This document shows positions 1 to 7,344 of a stretch of 53,742 bases of DNA, piece after piece. The notes below the pieces were generated by a model. That model saw nothing but the letters and a program-made list of their open reading frames with translations. It did not search any database and was not told the DNA's origin. The position numbers were made by a program, and so were the translations under genes. Where the stretch lies: positions 1-53,742 of the forward strand of contig CALLPK010000055.1 of the NCBI GenBank assembly GCA_938015415.1, in the 5' to 3' direction. This stretch comes from an uncultured Saprospiraceae bacterium (GTDB taxonomy: Bacteria; Bacteroidota; Bacteroidia; Chitinophagales; Saprospiraceae). Every line of letters starts with the position of its first letter. The first letter of the stretch is position 1.

Positions 1-1452
1 CCTGGAATTAATACGGAAGGAAACGAAGTATTTCCAAACTATGATGCTACTGGTAAATTATACTTTTCTTCCGACGGACAAATTGGTCTCGGTGGATTAG
101 ATATCTATTACATGGAAGACAAAGGAGAAGGTGAATGGGGAATGATCGAAAACGTTGGTTACCCAATCAATACGATTTCTGATGATTTTGGGGTTGTGTT
201 TAACGAAGAAGGAACTTGTGGATTTTTATCTTCCGACCGTGAAGGCGGATCTGGAATGGATGATATTTATAGCTTTAAGAAGATTGCTTCACCAGTTGAA
301 ATTTTGGTCTATGACCGGGAGACAAAAGAGCCAATCGAAGGTGCCAGTGTCGTAAATGATTGTACTGGTCTGACGATGACTACAGATGCGGAAGGTAAAA
401 TTACCATCGACCAAAAAATGGGAGAGTGCTGTACTTTTACTGCTAGTGCAGAAAATTATTTAGACAACGATGAAAAAGGTTGTACTACGGATATTCCACG
501 GGGAGAAAAAGTCTTTGTAGAAATTCCGCTAGATCCAGCAATGGCGTTTGAAATTGAAGGTGTTGTTTTTGATGACAATACTGGCTTACCGCTCGAAGGT
601 GCGACCGTAACGTTGATGAACGATTGCGATAAAGACGAGCAAACGTATACCACCGATGTACTCGGTACCTACAATTTTAAATTAGACAAAGATTGTTGTT
701 ATACTGTAAAAGGTAGTAAGTCTGGTTATATTGCCGCTACGGTAGCGGATCAATGTACGAGAGGTGAAGAAAAATCACTTACGCTACAGGCTAACCTCAA
801 TCTACAGCCAACATCGGCTACTGAAAACTATGTAGATACACCAACTGTTGGTTCTCCATATAAAGATGGTGCGACAGATTTATGGATGGATCCGAATACC
901 AATCTTCCAGCGGATGGCCCAATTAACGGGCGTAGTTTTAAGAACGGAATCGAAATTAACGAAACTCCTAGTAGTAATACTTTTACAGAAAGTCCAGTAA
1001 AGCCTGAGCCAGGAACATCCGTTGCATACTTATTGCATATTTACTATGATTTTGATCAGTCTTATTTACGAGACGAGGCAGAACCACAGCTGCAGGAATT
1101 ACAGGCGATGCTAGAAAATAATCCTGAGTTTGTAGTAGAGATTGGCTCACACACCGATTCGCGTGGTTCCAATTATTATAACCGGGCGCTGTCACAGCGA
1201 CGTGCTGATTCGGTTGTAAGATGGTTGGTTGCTAATGGTATTGATCGAGATCGCTTAGTGGCAGTAGGATACGGTGAAAGTCTAAATGTGAATGATTGTA
1301 AAAATCAGATTCCTTGTTCTGAAAGAGAGCATCAATTGAATCGACGAACAGAATTTAGAATTCTTGGAAATGTTGGAGACGGAGATGTCCGTGAGGTATC
1401 TAGTCCTAAGGAAGATCCAAGAGTAGATGAATGTATTGGCTGTCCTTTCTAG
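1..1452 (+). CDS. OmpA-family envelope protein, PorE-like (5' end outside window)
   Basis: The frame is open from base 1, so the N-terminus lies upstream; 483 residues are visible. In order: a PD40/TolB-like propeller strand (about residues 10-36, ending LGGLDIYY), two carboxypeptidase-regulatory-like beta domains (about 95-162 and 182-254), a linker, and a C-terminal OmpA peptidoglycan-binding domain (about 342-455, with YYDFDQSYLR and IGSHTDSRGS). PD40, regulatory-like and OmpA domains in this order are known from PorE of the type IX secretion system and from related Bacteroidota proteins, so a periplasmic/outer-membrane protein anchored to the wall is likely. Both regulatory-like domains carry the same cysteine pattern (NDC, then CC, then C), and the tail ends DECIGCPF. 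Whether it is PorE itself or a paralog cannot be decided without the N-terminus. Confidence 0.85.
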   Translation, partial: PGINTEGNEVFPNYDATGKLYFSSDGQIGLGGLDIYYMEDKGEGEWGMIENVGYPINTISDDFGVVFNEEGTCGFLSSDREGGSGMDDIYSFKKIASPVEILVYDRETKEPIEGASVVNDCTGLTMTTDAEGKITIDQKMGECCTFTASAENYLDNDEKGCTTDIPRGEKVFVEIPLDPAMAFEIEGVVFDDNTGLPLEGATVTLMNDCDKDEQTYTTDVLGTYNFKLDKDCCYTVKGSKSGYIAATVADQCTRGEEKSLTLQANLNLQPTSATENYVDTPTVGSPYKDGATDLWMDPNTNLPADGPINGRSFKNGIEINETPSSNTFTESPVKPEPGTSVAYLLHIYYDFDQSYLRDEAEPQLQELQAMLENNPEFVVEIGSHTDSRGSNYYNRALSQRRADSVVRWLVANGIDRDRLVAVGYGESLNVNDCKNQIPCSEREHQLNRRTEFRILGNVGDGDVREVSSPKEDPRVDECIGCPF

Positions 1453-1502
1453 GATCATGTTCTCATCTAATAATTAGGAAACTTCATTATCTTAATATAA
1501 TG

Positions 1503-1546
1503 AACCCCGAAGGAATCAGATCATCTGAATACCTCCGGGGTTTTTT
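1503..1546 (+). terminator. Intrinsic terminator after the OmpA-family gene
   Basis: AACCCCG...AGG pairs with CCT...CGGGGTT across a short loop, and a run of six T follows. It lies 50 bases after the stop codon on the plus strand. Confidence 0.85.
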
Positions 1547-1573
1547 ATTTTGTGCTTCGTCAGGATCGTTTGG

Positions 1574-2335
1574 TTATTTTTCTGTTCGTTGGGCCTCATC
1601 GTATAATCTAATCAGATCATCCACTTCGTGTGGTTCGACTACTTGTAAAGGAATATTGATGTTTAATTCGATATCTTGGTTGGCTACTGGGTAACTTGCG
1701 TAACGGGGTAGCGGAGTCAAGGCCGAGGCGGACATAAAGTCGGGAGAAAGTTTTTCGACGGGCTGTAAAATTTCTTTCATTTTTTTATGATCAATAAAGG
1801 CATCAAAGTCATCCTCTTCTTCGAGAATTAAGGCTAAATAATCGGAGATTCCTTTTTTCTGAGATTTTTTCTTTTTACGTAATTTTTTTGTGGTTTTGTT
1901 TTCCTCTGCTTCTTCTTCGGGGACAGATGCTGGTACTTCAAAAACAAAATCGGTTTTAGCCGTCATCATAACTTCATGTTCTTTGGTAGGAAGGATGATG
2001 TCGACGTTAGCGACCATTGGCTGGTTTTGCTGAATTTGATAAAGATAGCAGGCAGACATTACGAAAAGTACGGCGGCGGCAACTCGGCTGAGGCGTTGTA
2101 ATTGAATACGTAGTCCAAGGTGAAGGGGAAGATTTGGTTGGATTGATTTCCAGACTTTATCAGATGGTGCTAAGCTAAACTCGTCAAATCGGTCTTTTAC
2201 TTTCTGATCGAACTCATTATTGTCCATTTTTGACTGTATCCGGTCAAAAAAGGCTGGATCAGGATTAAAATGAAAATTAGAAAAACGTTCGTTAAACGTT
2301 TCGTCAAATTTGTGGTTGTTGTTATTATCTTTCAT
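1574..2335 (-). CDS. Putative anti-sigma factor, single-pass membrane protein
   Basis: 253 residues with no family I can name. It begins 8 bases after the ECF sigma factor gene and is co-directional, the usual place for a cognate anti-sigma factor. The cytoplasmic N-terminus holds two copies of one motif (about residues 10-37 and 42-69), each with an RF..F....P core ending in an amphipathic helix. One hydrophobic segment follows at about 83-99. The outer part has a very basic stretch near residues 145-165 (KKLRKKKK) and then an acidic one (EEEDDFD). The anti-sigma role is inferred from neighbourhood and topology. It could instead be an unrelated membrane protein encoded in the sigma operon. 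Confidence 0.6.
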   Translation of the reverse strand: MKDNNNNHKFDETFNERFSNFHFNPDPAFFDRIQSKMDNNEFDQKVKDRFDEFSLAPSDKVWKSIQPNLPLHLGLRIQLQRLSRVAAAVLFVMSACYLYQIQQNQPMVANVDIILPTKEHEVMMTAKTDFVFEVPASVPEEEAEENKTTKKLRKKKKSQKKGISDYLALILEEEDDFDAFIDHKKMKEILQPVEKLSPDFMSASALTPLPRYASYPVANQDIELNINIPLQVVEPHEVDDLIRLYDEAQRTEK

Positions 2336-2343
2336 GAGGTTAT

Positions 2344-2916
2344 TTATATACTTTCAAGTTGGTTGTCTCTATTGTTTAAGATGCGCTGCAAGGCAGTTCT
2401 GGCACGTGATAGTTGAGACTTTGAAGTCCCTTCCGAAATTTCCAGCATTGTACTGATTTCCCGATGGGAAAATCCTTCTATCACATACAAGTTGAAGATG
2501 GTTCGGTAACCATCGGGTAATTTTTGAATGCAGTGGAGCAATTCCTCGGTGGCCAGCTGATCTAGAATATTAGCAGAATTGACGAGTTGCGGTGATTGAT
2601 CATTAGGAAATAGCTCATACCATTTTTTGTTTTTTCTTAATGCTTCAATCGAATTATTTACAAAAATAGTCCGTAGCCATCCTTCAAAAGATCCTTTGTT
2701 AGCGTACTGGTGCAATTTGTTAAAAACCTTAATGAATCCTTCCTGCAGAAAGTCTTCTGCCTGGTGATAGTCCGGAGCGTAGCGTAAACAAACCGCAAAC
2801 ATGGTAGAAGCATACTTGTGAAAAAGTATTTTCTGATAATCTGCCCTTCCAGAAATACACCCACTAATGAGTGCTTCTTGAGTGATGAGTGGTAAAGTGT
2901 AAGTTGGAGTGATCAT
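2344..2916 (-). CDS. ECF-type RNA polymerase sigma factor
   Basis: About 190 residues. Sigma region 2 is visible as YHQAEDFLQEGFIKVF followed by FEGWLRTIFVNNSIEALR; region 4 is LPDGYRTIFNLYVIEGF followed by the helix-turn-helix SHREISTMLEISEGTSKSQL. The frame extends upstream to 2958, but the extra 14 residues (MRDHIIILLSEILF) are hydrophobic and unlike ECF N-termini. The ATG at 2916 (MITPTYTLPL) leaves a normal start followed by the typical ISGCISG segment. It shares an operon with the presumed anti-sigma gene. Such pairs control envelope or stress regulons in Bacteroidota, but the target here is unknown. Confidence 0.9.
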   Translation of the reverse strand: MITPTYTLPLITQEALISGCISGRADYQKILFHKYASTMFAVCLRYAPDYHQAEDFLQEGFIKVFNKLHQYANKGSFEGWLRTIFVNNSIEALRKNKKWYELFPNDQSPQLVNSANILDQLATEELLHCIQKLPDGYRTIFNLYVIEGFSHREISTMLEISEGTSKSQLSRARTALQRILNNRDNQLESI

Positions 2917-2982
2917 AAAAAGTATTTCAGATAGTAATATTATTATATGGTCTCTCAATTGGTTTTTGAGGATAAATACAAT

Positions 2983-3594
2983 TTATCCGGGTTCTTTCTG
3001 TTGTTTTAAAAAGGTGATCAATTTTTCAATGGCACGTCCACGGTGACTAATTTTATTTTTTTCTTTTGCCTCCATCTCCGCAAAGCTGGTAGAATATCCA
3101 TCGGGAATAAAAATAGGATCGTAACCAAAGCCTTTTTCTCCTGTTTTTATCTTGGCTATTTTACCAGTAACAATTCCGGTAAACGTGTGTATTTCTCCTC
3201 CAAGAATTAACGCAACTACGGTTCTAAATTGTGCGCTACGGTCTTCCTTATCTGTTAAATTTTTCAGTACTAAATCCATATTATCCTGATCACTCCGTTG
3301 TGGTCCTGCGTATCGCGCTGAATAAACCCCAGGAGCTCCGTTGAGTGCGATGACTTCCATTCCCGTATCTTCGGCAAAACAATCTTCGCCGTAGCGATCA
3401 TAAATATGACGGGCTTTTTGAATAGCATTGGCTTGTAAAGTGGGATGATCTTCCGGAATATCTTCGGTAAAACCAATATCTTTTAAACTTTTGACCTTCA
3501 TTAATCCCGCGAGCAGTTCGCCAACTTCTTTGGCTTTCCCCGCATTTCCCGTTGCAAATATAAGTGTGGGAAGTAAAACATTATCATTTTTCAT
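2983..3594 (-). CDS. rdgB: Non-canonical purine NTP pyrophosphatase (RdgB/HAM1)
   Basis: 203 residues, the normal family length. It hydrolyses dITP, XTP and ITP to monophosphates and so keeps deaminated purines out of DNA. Family motifs are all present: the N-terminal ATGNAGKAKE substrate loop, AEDTGMEV with the catalytic acid, GAPGVYSARYAG, GEKGFGYDPIF and SHRGRAIEKL near the end. The start codon overlaps the end of the upstream gene by 11 bases, so the two are translationally linked. Confidence 0.96.
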   Translation of the reverse strand: MKNDNVLLPTLIFATGNAGKAKEVGELLAGLMKVKSLKDIGFTEDIPEDHPTLQANAIQKARHIYDRYGEDCFAEDTGMEVIALNGAPGVYSARYAGPQRSDQDNMDLVLKNLTDKEDRSAQFRTVVALILGGEIHTFTGIVTGKIAKIKTGEKGFGYDPIFIPDGYSTSFAEMEAKEKNKISHRGRAIEKLITFLKQQKEPG

Positions 3595-4063
3595 CGGTCT
3601 CTTTTTCGGAATTGATAAACATGGACTGTAAACATCCCCACAGCGCCGCTTTTTTATTAGTATCTTCCGCTATGTCTGCTAATTTATTTGCAAATAAAAA
3701 ACAACAATTTTCGATATTCTTTGGTTGATATAGCTGATCAGTTAAGTTTAAGCCCAACTCTTTCGGAGTTAGTCCCAAGCTGATGAAATGTCGAGGATTC
3801 AAAGTTTTAGAAATATTTTGAAAACTAAAATCCTGGTCTTTTCTTAATTCAATTAATGTTGTATCTTGTTGTAAATCATACTGGACGGCACCTAAAATTT
3901 TTGATAGAAAATCCTCGTCCAATGGTGTATTATCTGCCCGGTAGACGATCATTAACTGTTTTTGGTTGCTTCCCCGCAGATTTAGTTCCGATTTTTTTTC
4001 GTCAGAAACGATATATAAATTTGTGGTAAAAAAACTGGGATTTAATATAAAATTTGACTCCAT
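3584..4063 (-). CDS. Conserved hypothetical protein, possibly HolD (DNA pol III psi)-like
   Basis: 159 residues, not firmly recognised. An N-terminal segment is followed by a beta-alpha core (QLMIVYRADNTPLDEDFLSKIL, residues about 36-57), a DDTTLIEL-like strand region, and a C-terminal KKAALWGCLQSMF. The order and wording resemble the psi subunit of DNA polymerase III, where a strand LVMV..., a DPLVSDVLRAL helix and a terminal RAALWQQI helix occur at similar spacing. That resemblance is from memory and weak. There is no signal peptide or membrane segment. It overlaps rdgB by 11 bases on the same strand. Confidence 0.55.
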   Translation of the reverse strand: MESNFILNPSFFTTNLYIVSDEKKSELNLRGSNQKQLMIVYRADNTPLDEDFLSKILGAVQYDLQQDTTLIELRKDQDFSFQNISKTLNPRHFISLGLTPKELGLNLTDQLYQPKNIENCCFLFANKLADIAEDTNKKAALWGCLQSMFINSEKETDEK

Positions 4064-4124
4064 GTGAAATTAAAGAATATAATTTTGTTGAACTGTGTTT
4101 TAGTTAGTTAGAACAGAATTTAAA

Positions 4125-4157
4125 TTTGATTTTCAGGTTAAATATACATAAATTTGT
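4125..4157 (+). promoter_or_regulatory. Bacteroidota-type promoter of ilvE
   Basis: TTTG at 4125-4128, a 21-base spacer and TAAATTTG at 4150-4157 match the -33/-7 consensus of this phylum. Transcription would start near 4163 and leave a leader of about 25 bases before the ATG at 4188. Confidence 0.6.
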
Positions 4158-4187
4158 ACAGATTCCAAACCTTAATATAAAACCATT

Positions 4188-5267
4188 ATGACAAAAATAG
4201 CCATTCAGCCCGTAGCCTCTTCTCGTATTTCGAGTGTTGATTTTGATAATATTCCATTCGGTCGTACTTTTTCTGACCACATGTTTACTGCAGACTATAA
4301 AGATGGAGAATGGGGTAATTATCAGATTGTTCCCTTTGGACCTTTTGAGGTGCATCCTGCATGTATGGCTTTGCATTATGGTCAGGCGATTTTCGAAGGG
4401 ATGAAAGCCTCGAAAAGTAAAGATGGTCAGCCAATGTTATTCCGTCCTGAATTACACGCACAGCGGCTCAATGCTTCTGCACGTCGATTATCGATGCCGG
4501 AATTCCCGGAAACAGCTTTTGTGGATGCGGTAGAAAAACTGGTTGGTCTGGAACACGAATGGATTCCACCGGCAGAGGGTAGTGCCTTATATTTAAGACC
4601 GTTTATGTTTGGTAATGGTGAATATATTGGGGTATCTCCTTCTGATACGTATAAGTTTATCATTTTTACGGGGCCGGTTGGTCCATATTATTCCAAGCCA
4701 GTTCGGTTGATTGCCGAAGATGAGTATGTACGGGCAGCCATTGGTGGAGTAGGAGAGGCCAAAGCCGCTGGAAACTATGCTGCTTCTTTATTGCCAGCAG
4801 CCAAGGCTAAAGCTAATGGTTATGATCAGGTGATGTGGATGGACGCGAAAGAATTTAAATATATTCAGGAAGCCGGGACCATGAATTTATTTTTTGTAAT
4901 AGACGGAAAATTGGTAACACCCGAAACGGACGGCGCTATTCTTAAAGGAATTACCCGTCGGACACTTATTCAAATTGCTCAGGATAAAGGGATCGAAGTG
5001 ATTGAAAAACGATTGTCCATTGACGAAGTAGTGGAAGCTTACCGAGCTGGAAAACTAGAAGAGTCTTTTGGTTCTGGAACGGCTGCGGTCGTTTCTCATG
5101 TTTCTGAAATTACTTATAAAGATCTGACCATGAAACTGCCTCCTATGGAAGAGCGTAAAATAGGAAAGATGCTAAAAGCCACGATTGACGGTTTACGAGC
5201 CGGAACCGTAGAAGATACTAACGGATGGGTTCGCCCGATCGAAAAACTGGAGCGAGTGGCGGTGTAA
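4188..5267 (+). CDS. ilvE: Branched-chain amino acid aminotransferase
   Basis: 359 residues, class IV PLP aminotransferase of the longer BCAT II type. It interconverts leucine, isoleucine and valine with their 2-oxo acids, using glutamate/2-oxoglutarate. Visible hallmarks are HYGQAIFEGMKA near residue 63, LYLRPFMFG, the PLP lysine K192 in GEAKAAGNYAAS, EAGTMNLFFV and SFGSGTAAVVSHV. The ATG fits a consensus promoter 31 bases upstream. It stands alone on the plus strand, flanked by minus-strand genes, so it is likely a single-gene unit ending at the hairpin at 5451-5490. Confidence 0.97.
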   Translation: MTKIAIQPVASSRISSVDFDNIPFGRTFSDHMFTADYKDGEWGNYQIVPFGPFEVHPACMALHYGQAIFEGMKASKSKDGQPMLFRPELHAQRLNASARRLSMPEFPETAFVDAVEKLVGLEHEWIPPAEGSALYLRPFMFGNGEYIGVSPSDTYKFIIFTGPVGPYYSKPVRLIAEDEYVRAAIGGVGEAKAAGNYAASLLPAAKAKANGYDQVMWMDAKEFKYIQEAGTMNLFFVIDGKLVTPETDGAILKGITRRTLIQIAQDKGIEVIEKRLSIDEVVEAYRAGKLEESFGSGTAAVVSHVSEITYKDLTMKLPPMEERKIGKMLKATIDGLRAGTVEDTNGWVRPIEKLERVAV

Positions 5268-5361
5268 AGATTTTAATATCAAATGTTAGATTTTCAGTAT
5301 TGATTTAAATGCTGTCTATTGATTTGATAGCTATCTTCTTAGGAATTTTGCTCAAAATAAA

Positions 5362-5444
5362 CATACTACTGGACATTTCTTCCAATTTCGGCCTCCCAGC
5401 CTTCTGAAGGAGTAGCCTCAGACCCGCAAATGTCCAGTAGTATG
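5362..5444. mobile_element. 83-bp MITE-like element with perfect inverted ends and target duplication
   Basis: The first 17 bases (CATACTACTGGACATTT) are the exact reverse complement of the last 17 (5428-5444). The element is flanked on both sides by the identical 9-mer CAAAATAAA (5353-5361 and 5445-5453), as expected for a target-site duplication. It has no coding capacity. The interior holds a small CCTTC-T-GAAGG hairpin and shares long stretches with related copies at 6184-6247 and 37775-37854. A non-autonomous element mobilised by a transposase outside the window fits best. Confidence 0.7.
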
Positions 5445-5450
5445 CAAAAT

Positions 5451-5490
5451 AAAAAAACGGATCGTATTTCTCGGGATACGATCCGTTTTA
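5451..5490. terminator. Bidirectional terminator between ilvE and ribH
   Basis: A perfect 14-bp stem (AAAACGGATCGTAT with its complement at 5476-5489) encloses an 8-base loop. Seven A precede it, giving a seven-base T run for the minus-strand ribH transcript; the plus side has four T. Confidence 0.85.
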
Positions 5491-5531
5491 GGTTAAAAGA
5501 ATTTATGATTTTCAGTTTTTTTCAAAAAAAG

Positions 5532-6047
5532 CTAAAATCCAATCCCTTTACTTGCTGTTTTCAGCTCTTCCTTTAAAGCGCCCATACGGATGGCGGTAAT
5601 GGCTGCTTCTACTCCTTTATTTCCATGTTTTCCACCGGAGCGATCTTTGGCTTGTTGCTCATCGTTGGGAGTAAGTACGCCGTAGATCATTGGTTTACCG
5701 GAAGCGATACTTAAGGTGGTCAGTCCGTGGGCGACGGCCGTATTGATATAATCGTTGTGGCTGGTTTCGCCTTTGATCACACAACCCAGACAAATCACCG
5801 CATCCAGACGGTGTCGGCCAGCCAGCATTTTGGCACCGACGGGTAGTTCAAATGCACCTGGTACTTGGGTGGTGTAAATATTATCTGTTTGGGCACCGTG
5901 TTCGATTAGCGTATCGTAACAGCCTTCGTAGAGGGCGTGGGTTATATCTTTGTTCCATTCTGAAACGACGATTCCAAATTTAAGATTGGTGATGTCCGGA
6001 AGAGATTGCTGGTCGTATTCCGACAAATTTTTTAAGGCACTGGCCAT
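5532..6047 (-). CDS. ribH: 6,7-dimethyl-8-ribityllumazine synthase
   Basis: 171 residues. It condenses 5-amino-6-ribitylaminouracil with dihydroxybutanone phosphate in the penultimate step of riboflavin synthesis and forms an icosahedral or pentameric shell. The motifs are clear: FGIVVSEWN, VPGAFELPVGAK, CLGCVIKGETSHNDYI with the catalytic histidine H97, PMIYGVLT and the basic loop DRSGGKHGNKG. The gene lies just downstream of the TPR gene on the same strand, a common Bacteroidota arrangement, but the two are separated by 330 bases holding a repeat copy and a terminator. No FMN riboswitch is apparent upstream. Confidence 0.97.
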   Translation of the reverse strand: MASALKNLSEYDQQSLPDITNLKFGIVVSEWNKDITHALYEGCYDTLIEHGAQTDNIYTTQVPGAFELPVGAKMLAGRHRLDAVICLGCVIKGETSHNDYINTAVAHGLTTLSIASGKPMIYGVLTPNDEQQAKDRSGGKHGNKGVEAAITAIRMGALKEELKTASKGIGF

Positions 6048-6183
6048 GATGATATTATTTTAGGTAAAGAATTATATAATCTTATTGTTGAATTGCTCTG
6101 AAAAGTGTGGTGTCTTATAAAGATACGGAGCCGCAAAGGGAGTTGTTCAATTAACGGTGTCTAATAAGTTAGCTCAATTTGCG

Positions 6184-6247
6184 CTACTGGACATTTCACC
6201 CACTTTCTACCTCCCAGCCTCCTGAAGGAGTAGCTCCAGACCCGCAA
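6184..6247. repeat. Truncated copy of the 83-bp inverted-repeat element
   Basis: It shares CTACTGGACATTTC at the left end and CCTCCCAGCCT.CTGAAGG plus AGTAGC..CAGACCCGCAAA inside with 5362-5444. The right inverted arm is missing: after CCCGCAAA the sequence becomes unrelated. With the terminator at 6317-6353, this accounts for the 332-base gap between the TPR gene and ribH. Confidence 0.65.
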
Positions 6248-6316
6248 AAAACATAGATAATTGAACGGTCTCCGCAGCGATTCTTTGGTTTGTATATTTT
6301 TTATGGTACATCATTT

Positions 6317-6353
6317 AAAAAAGGGCCAGGTGGATTGATCCGCCTTGCCCTTT
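6317..6353 (-). terminator. Intrinsic terminator after the TPR protein gene
   Basis: On the minus strand AAAGGGC.AGGCGGAT pairs with ATCC.CCT.GCCCTTT, followed by T residues. It lies 27 bases beyond the stop codon. Confidence 0.75.
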
Positions 6354-6379
6354 AATAATTTTTTTATTGCTAGACTATC

Positions 6380-7090
6380 TTACATAGCAGCAGCACTTGC
6401 TCGCATAAGATATTTTTCAGCATCTTGAGCAAAACGGGAGCGTGGGTATTTTTCTTTAATTTTAGTAAAAGCATCTTCGGCCGCAGCGTTGTTATTGTTT
6501 TTCATTTCCAATAACCCTTGCTTCAGCAGGTAATAAGGCGTTACGCCCTCATTGTCACCAGCGCTGGCGGCCTTTTTATAATAGCTTAAGGCCTGATCCA
6601 TGTCATTTTTTTCGGCGAAGGCATCTCCCAATAGACCATTTTTGAGGATGGGGCCGATTTCGCCTGCTCCGTCGTAGTCTTTAAGAGACTCAATCGCTTT
6701 ATCAAAGTCACCCAACTGCAGGTAAGAGATACCAGCGTATAATTCTGAGGTATTACCTGAGGTTGTACCGCTATAGTTATTGGCTAAATCAGAAAAACCT
6801 TCGTAGCCTCCACCTGGGTTGGTCAGTGCCAAGGCAAAAGAATCCTGCGAGAATTGGAATTGAGCTTGTGACATTTGTTCCACGGCCTGCTTTTCTTTTG
6901 GTGCTACGTAAAATTGCTTGTAAAGCATGTATAAGCCGATTAGGATTACGGCTGCTACTAATACCCCAAAAATGGTATTTTGATTATCTTCCAGAAAACC
7001 TTCGGATTGATTTTCCTGAGTTGCTACCACATCTACCAGGTTTTCTTCCTCCTGCTTGTTTTTTCTAGTTCGGTTTCTTCTAGTTGCCAT
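6380..7090 (-). CDS. Membrane-anchored tetratricopeptide repeat protein
   Basis: 236 residues. A basic N-terminus (TRRNRTRKNKQ) and an acidic linker lead to one membrane helix at about residues 39-59 (TIFGVLVAAVILIGLYML). A periplasmic helical region follows with at least three TPR units, including ELYAGISYLQLGDFDKAIESL and QALSYYKKAASAGDNEG. The topology resembles the YfgM/ancillary translocon-associated family, but no function is established for the Bacteroidota protein. It sits in the ribH-TPR-recF-DUF721 neighbourhood found in this phylum. Confidence 0.85.
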   Translation of the reverse strand: MATRRNRTRKNKQEEENLVDVVATQENQSEGFLEDNQNTIFGVLVAAVILIGLYMLYKQFYVAPKEKQAVEQMSQAQFQFSQDSFALALTNPGGGYEGFSDLANNYSGTTSGNTSELYAGISYLQLGDFDKAIESLKDYDGAGEIGPILKNGLLGDAFAEKNDMDQALSYYKKAASAGDNEGVTPYYLLKQGLLEMKNNNNAAAEDAFTKIKEKYPRSRFAQDAEKYLMRASAAAM

Positions 7091-7163
7091 AAATAAAGTA
7101 CTTAATTTAATTTTAATACATAATAACCAACTAATTAAGCTGGTAAGAATGGTAATTTGGGCG

Positions 7164-7171
7164 CAAAAATA
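7164..7171 (-). promoter_or_regulatory. Candidate -7 element for the TPR gene
   Basis: The minus strand reads TATTTTTG, a full match to TANNTTTG, about 75 bases before the start codon. No good TTTG lies at the right upstream distance, so support is partial. Confidence 0.35.
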
Positions 7172-7256
7172 AGCAATCTTTCGAGAAAATGCCGAAAAAA
7201 TATCCTACGGAATTGCTTCTGGTGTTTGCAATGTACAGGTTATTCGTTTTTTTTAT

Positions 7257-7304
7257 AAAAAAAGTGGATACACTGCCCTCAATTGTACGGCAATATATCC
7301 ACTT
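7257..7304 (-). terminator. Intrinsic terminator after pdhA
   Basis: The outer stem AAGTGGATA/TATCCACTT and an inner TTGCC/GGGCA helix are followed on the minus strand by seven T. It is 41 bases past the pdhA stop. Confidence 0.8.
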
Positions 7305-7344
7305 AGTTAGCTTATCAGACTTAAAATAAGCGAGAAAAAGAAGT

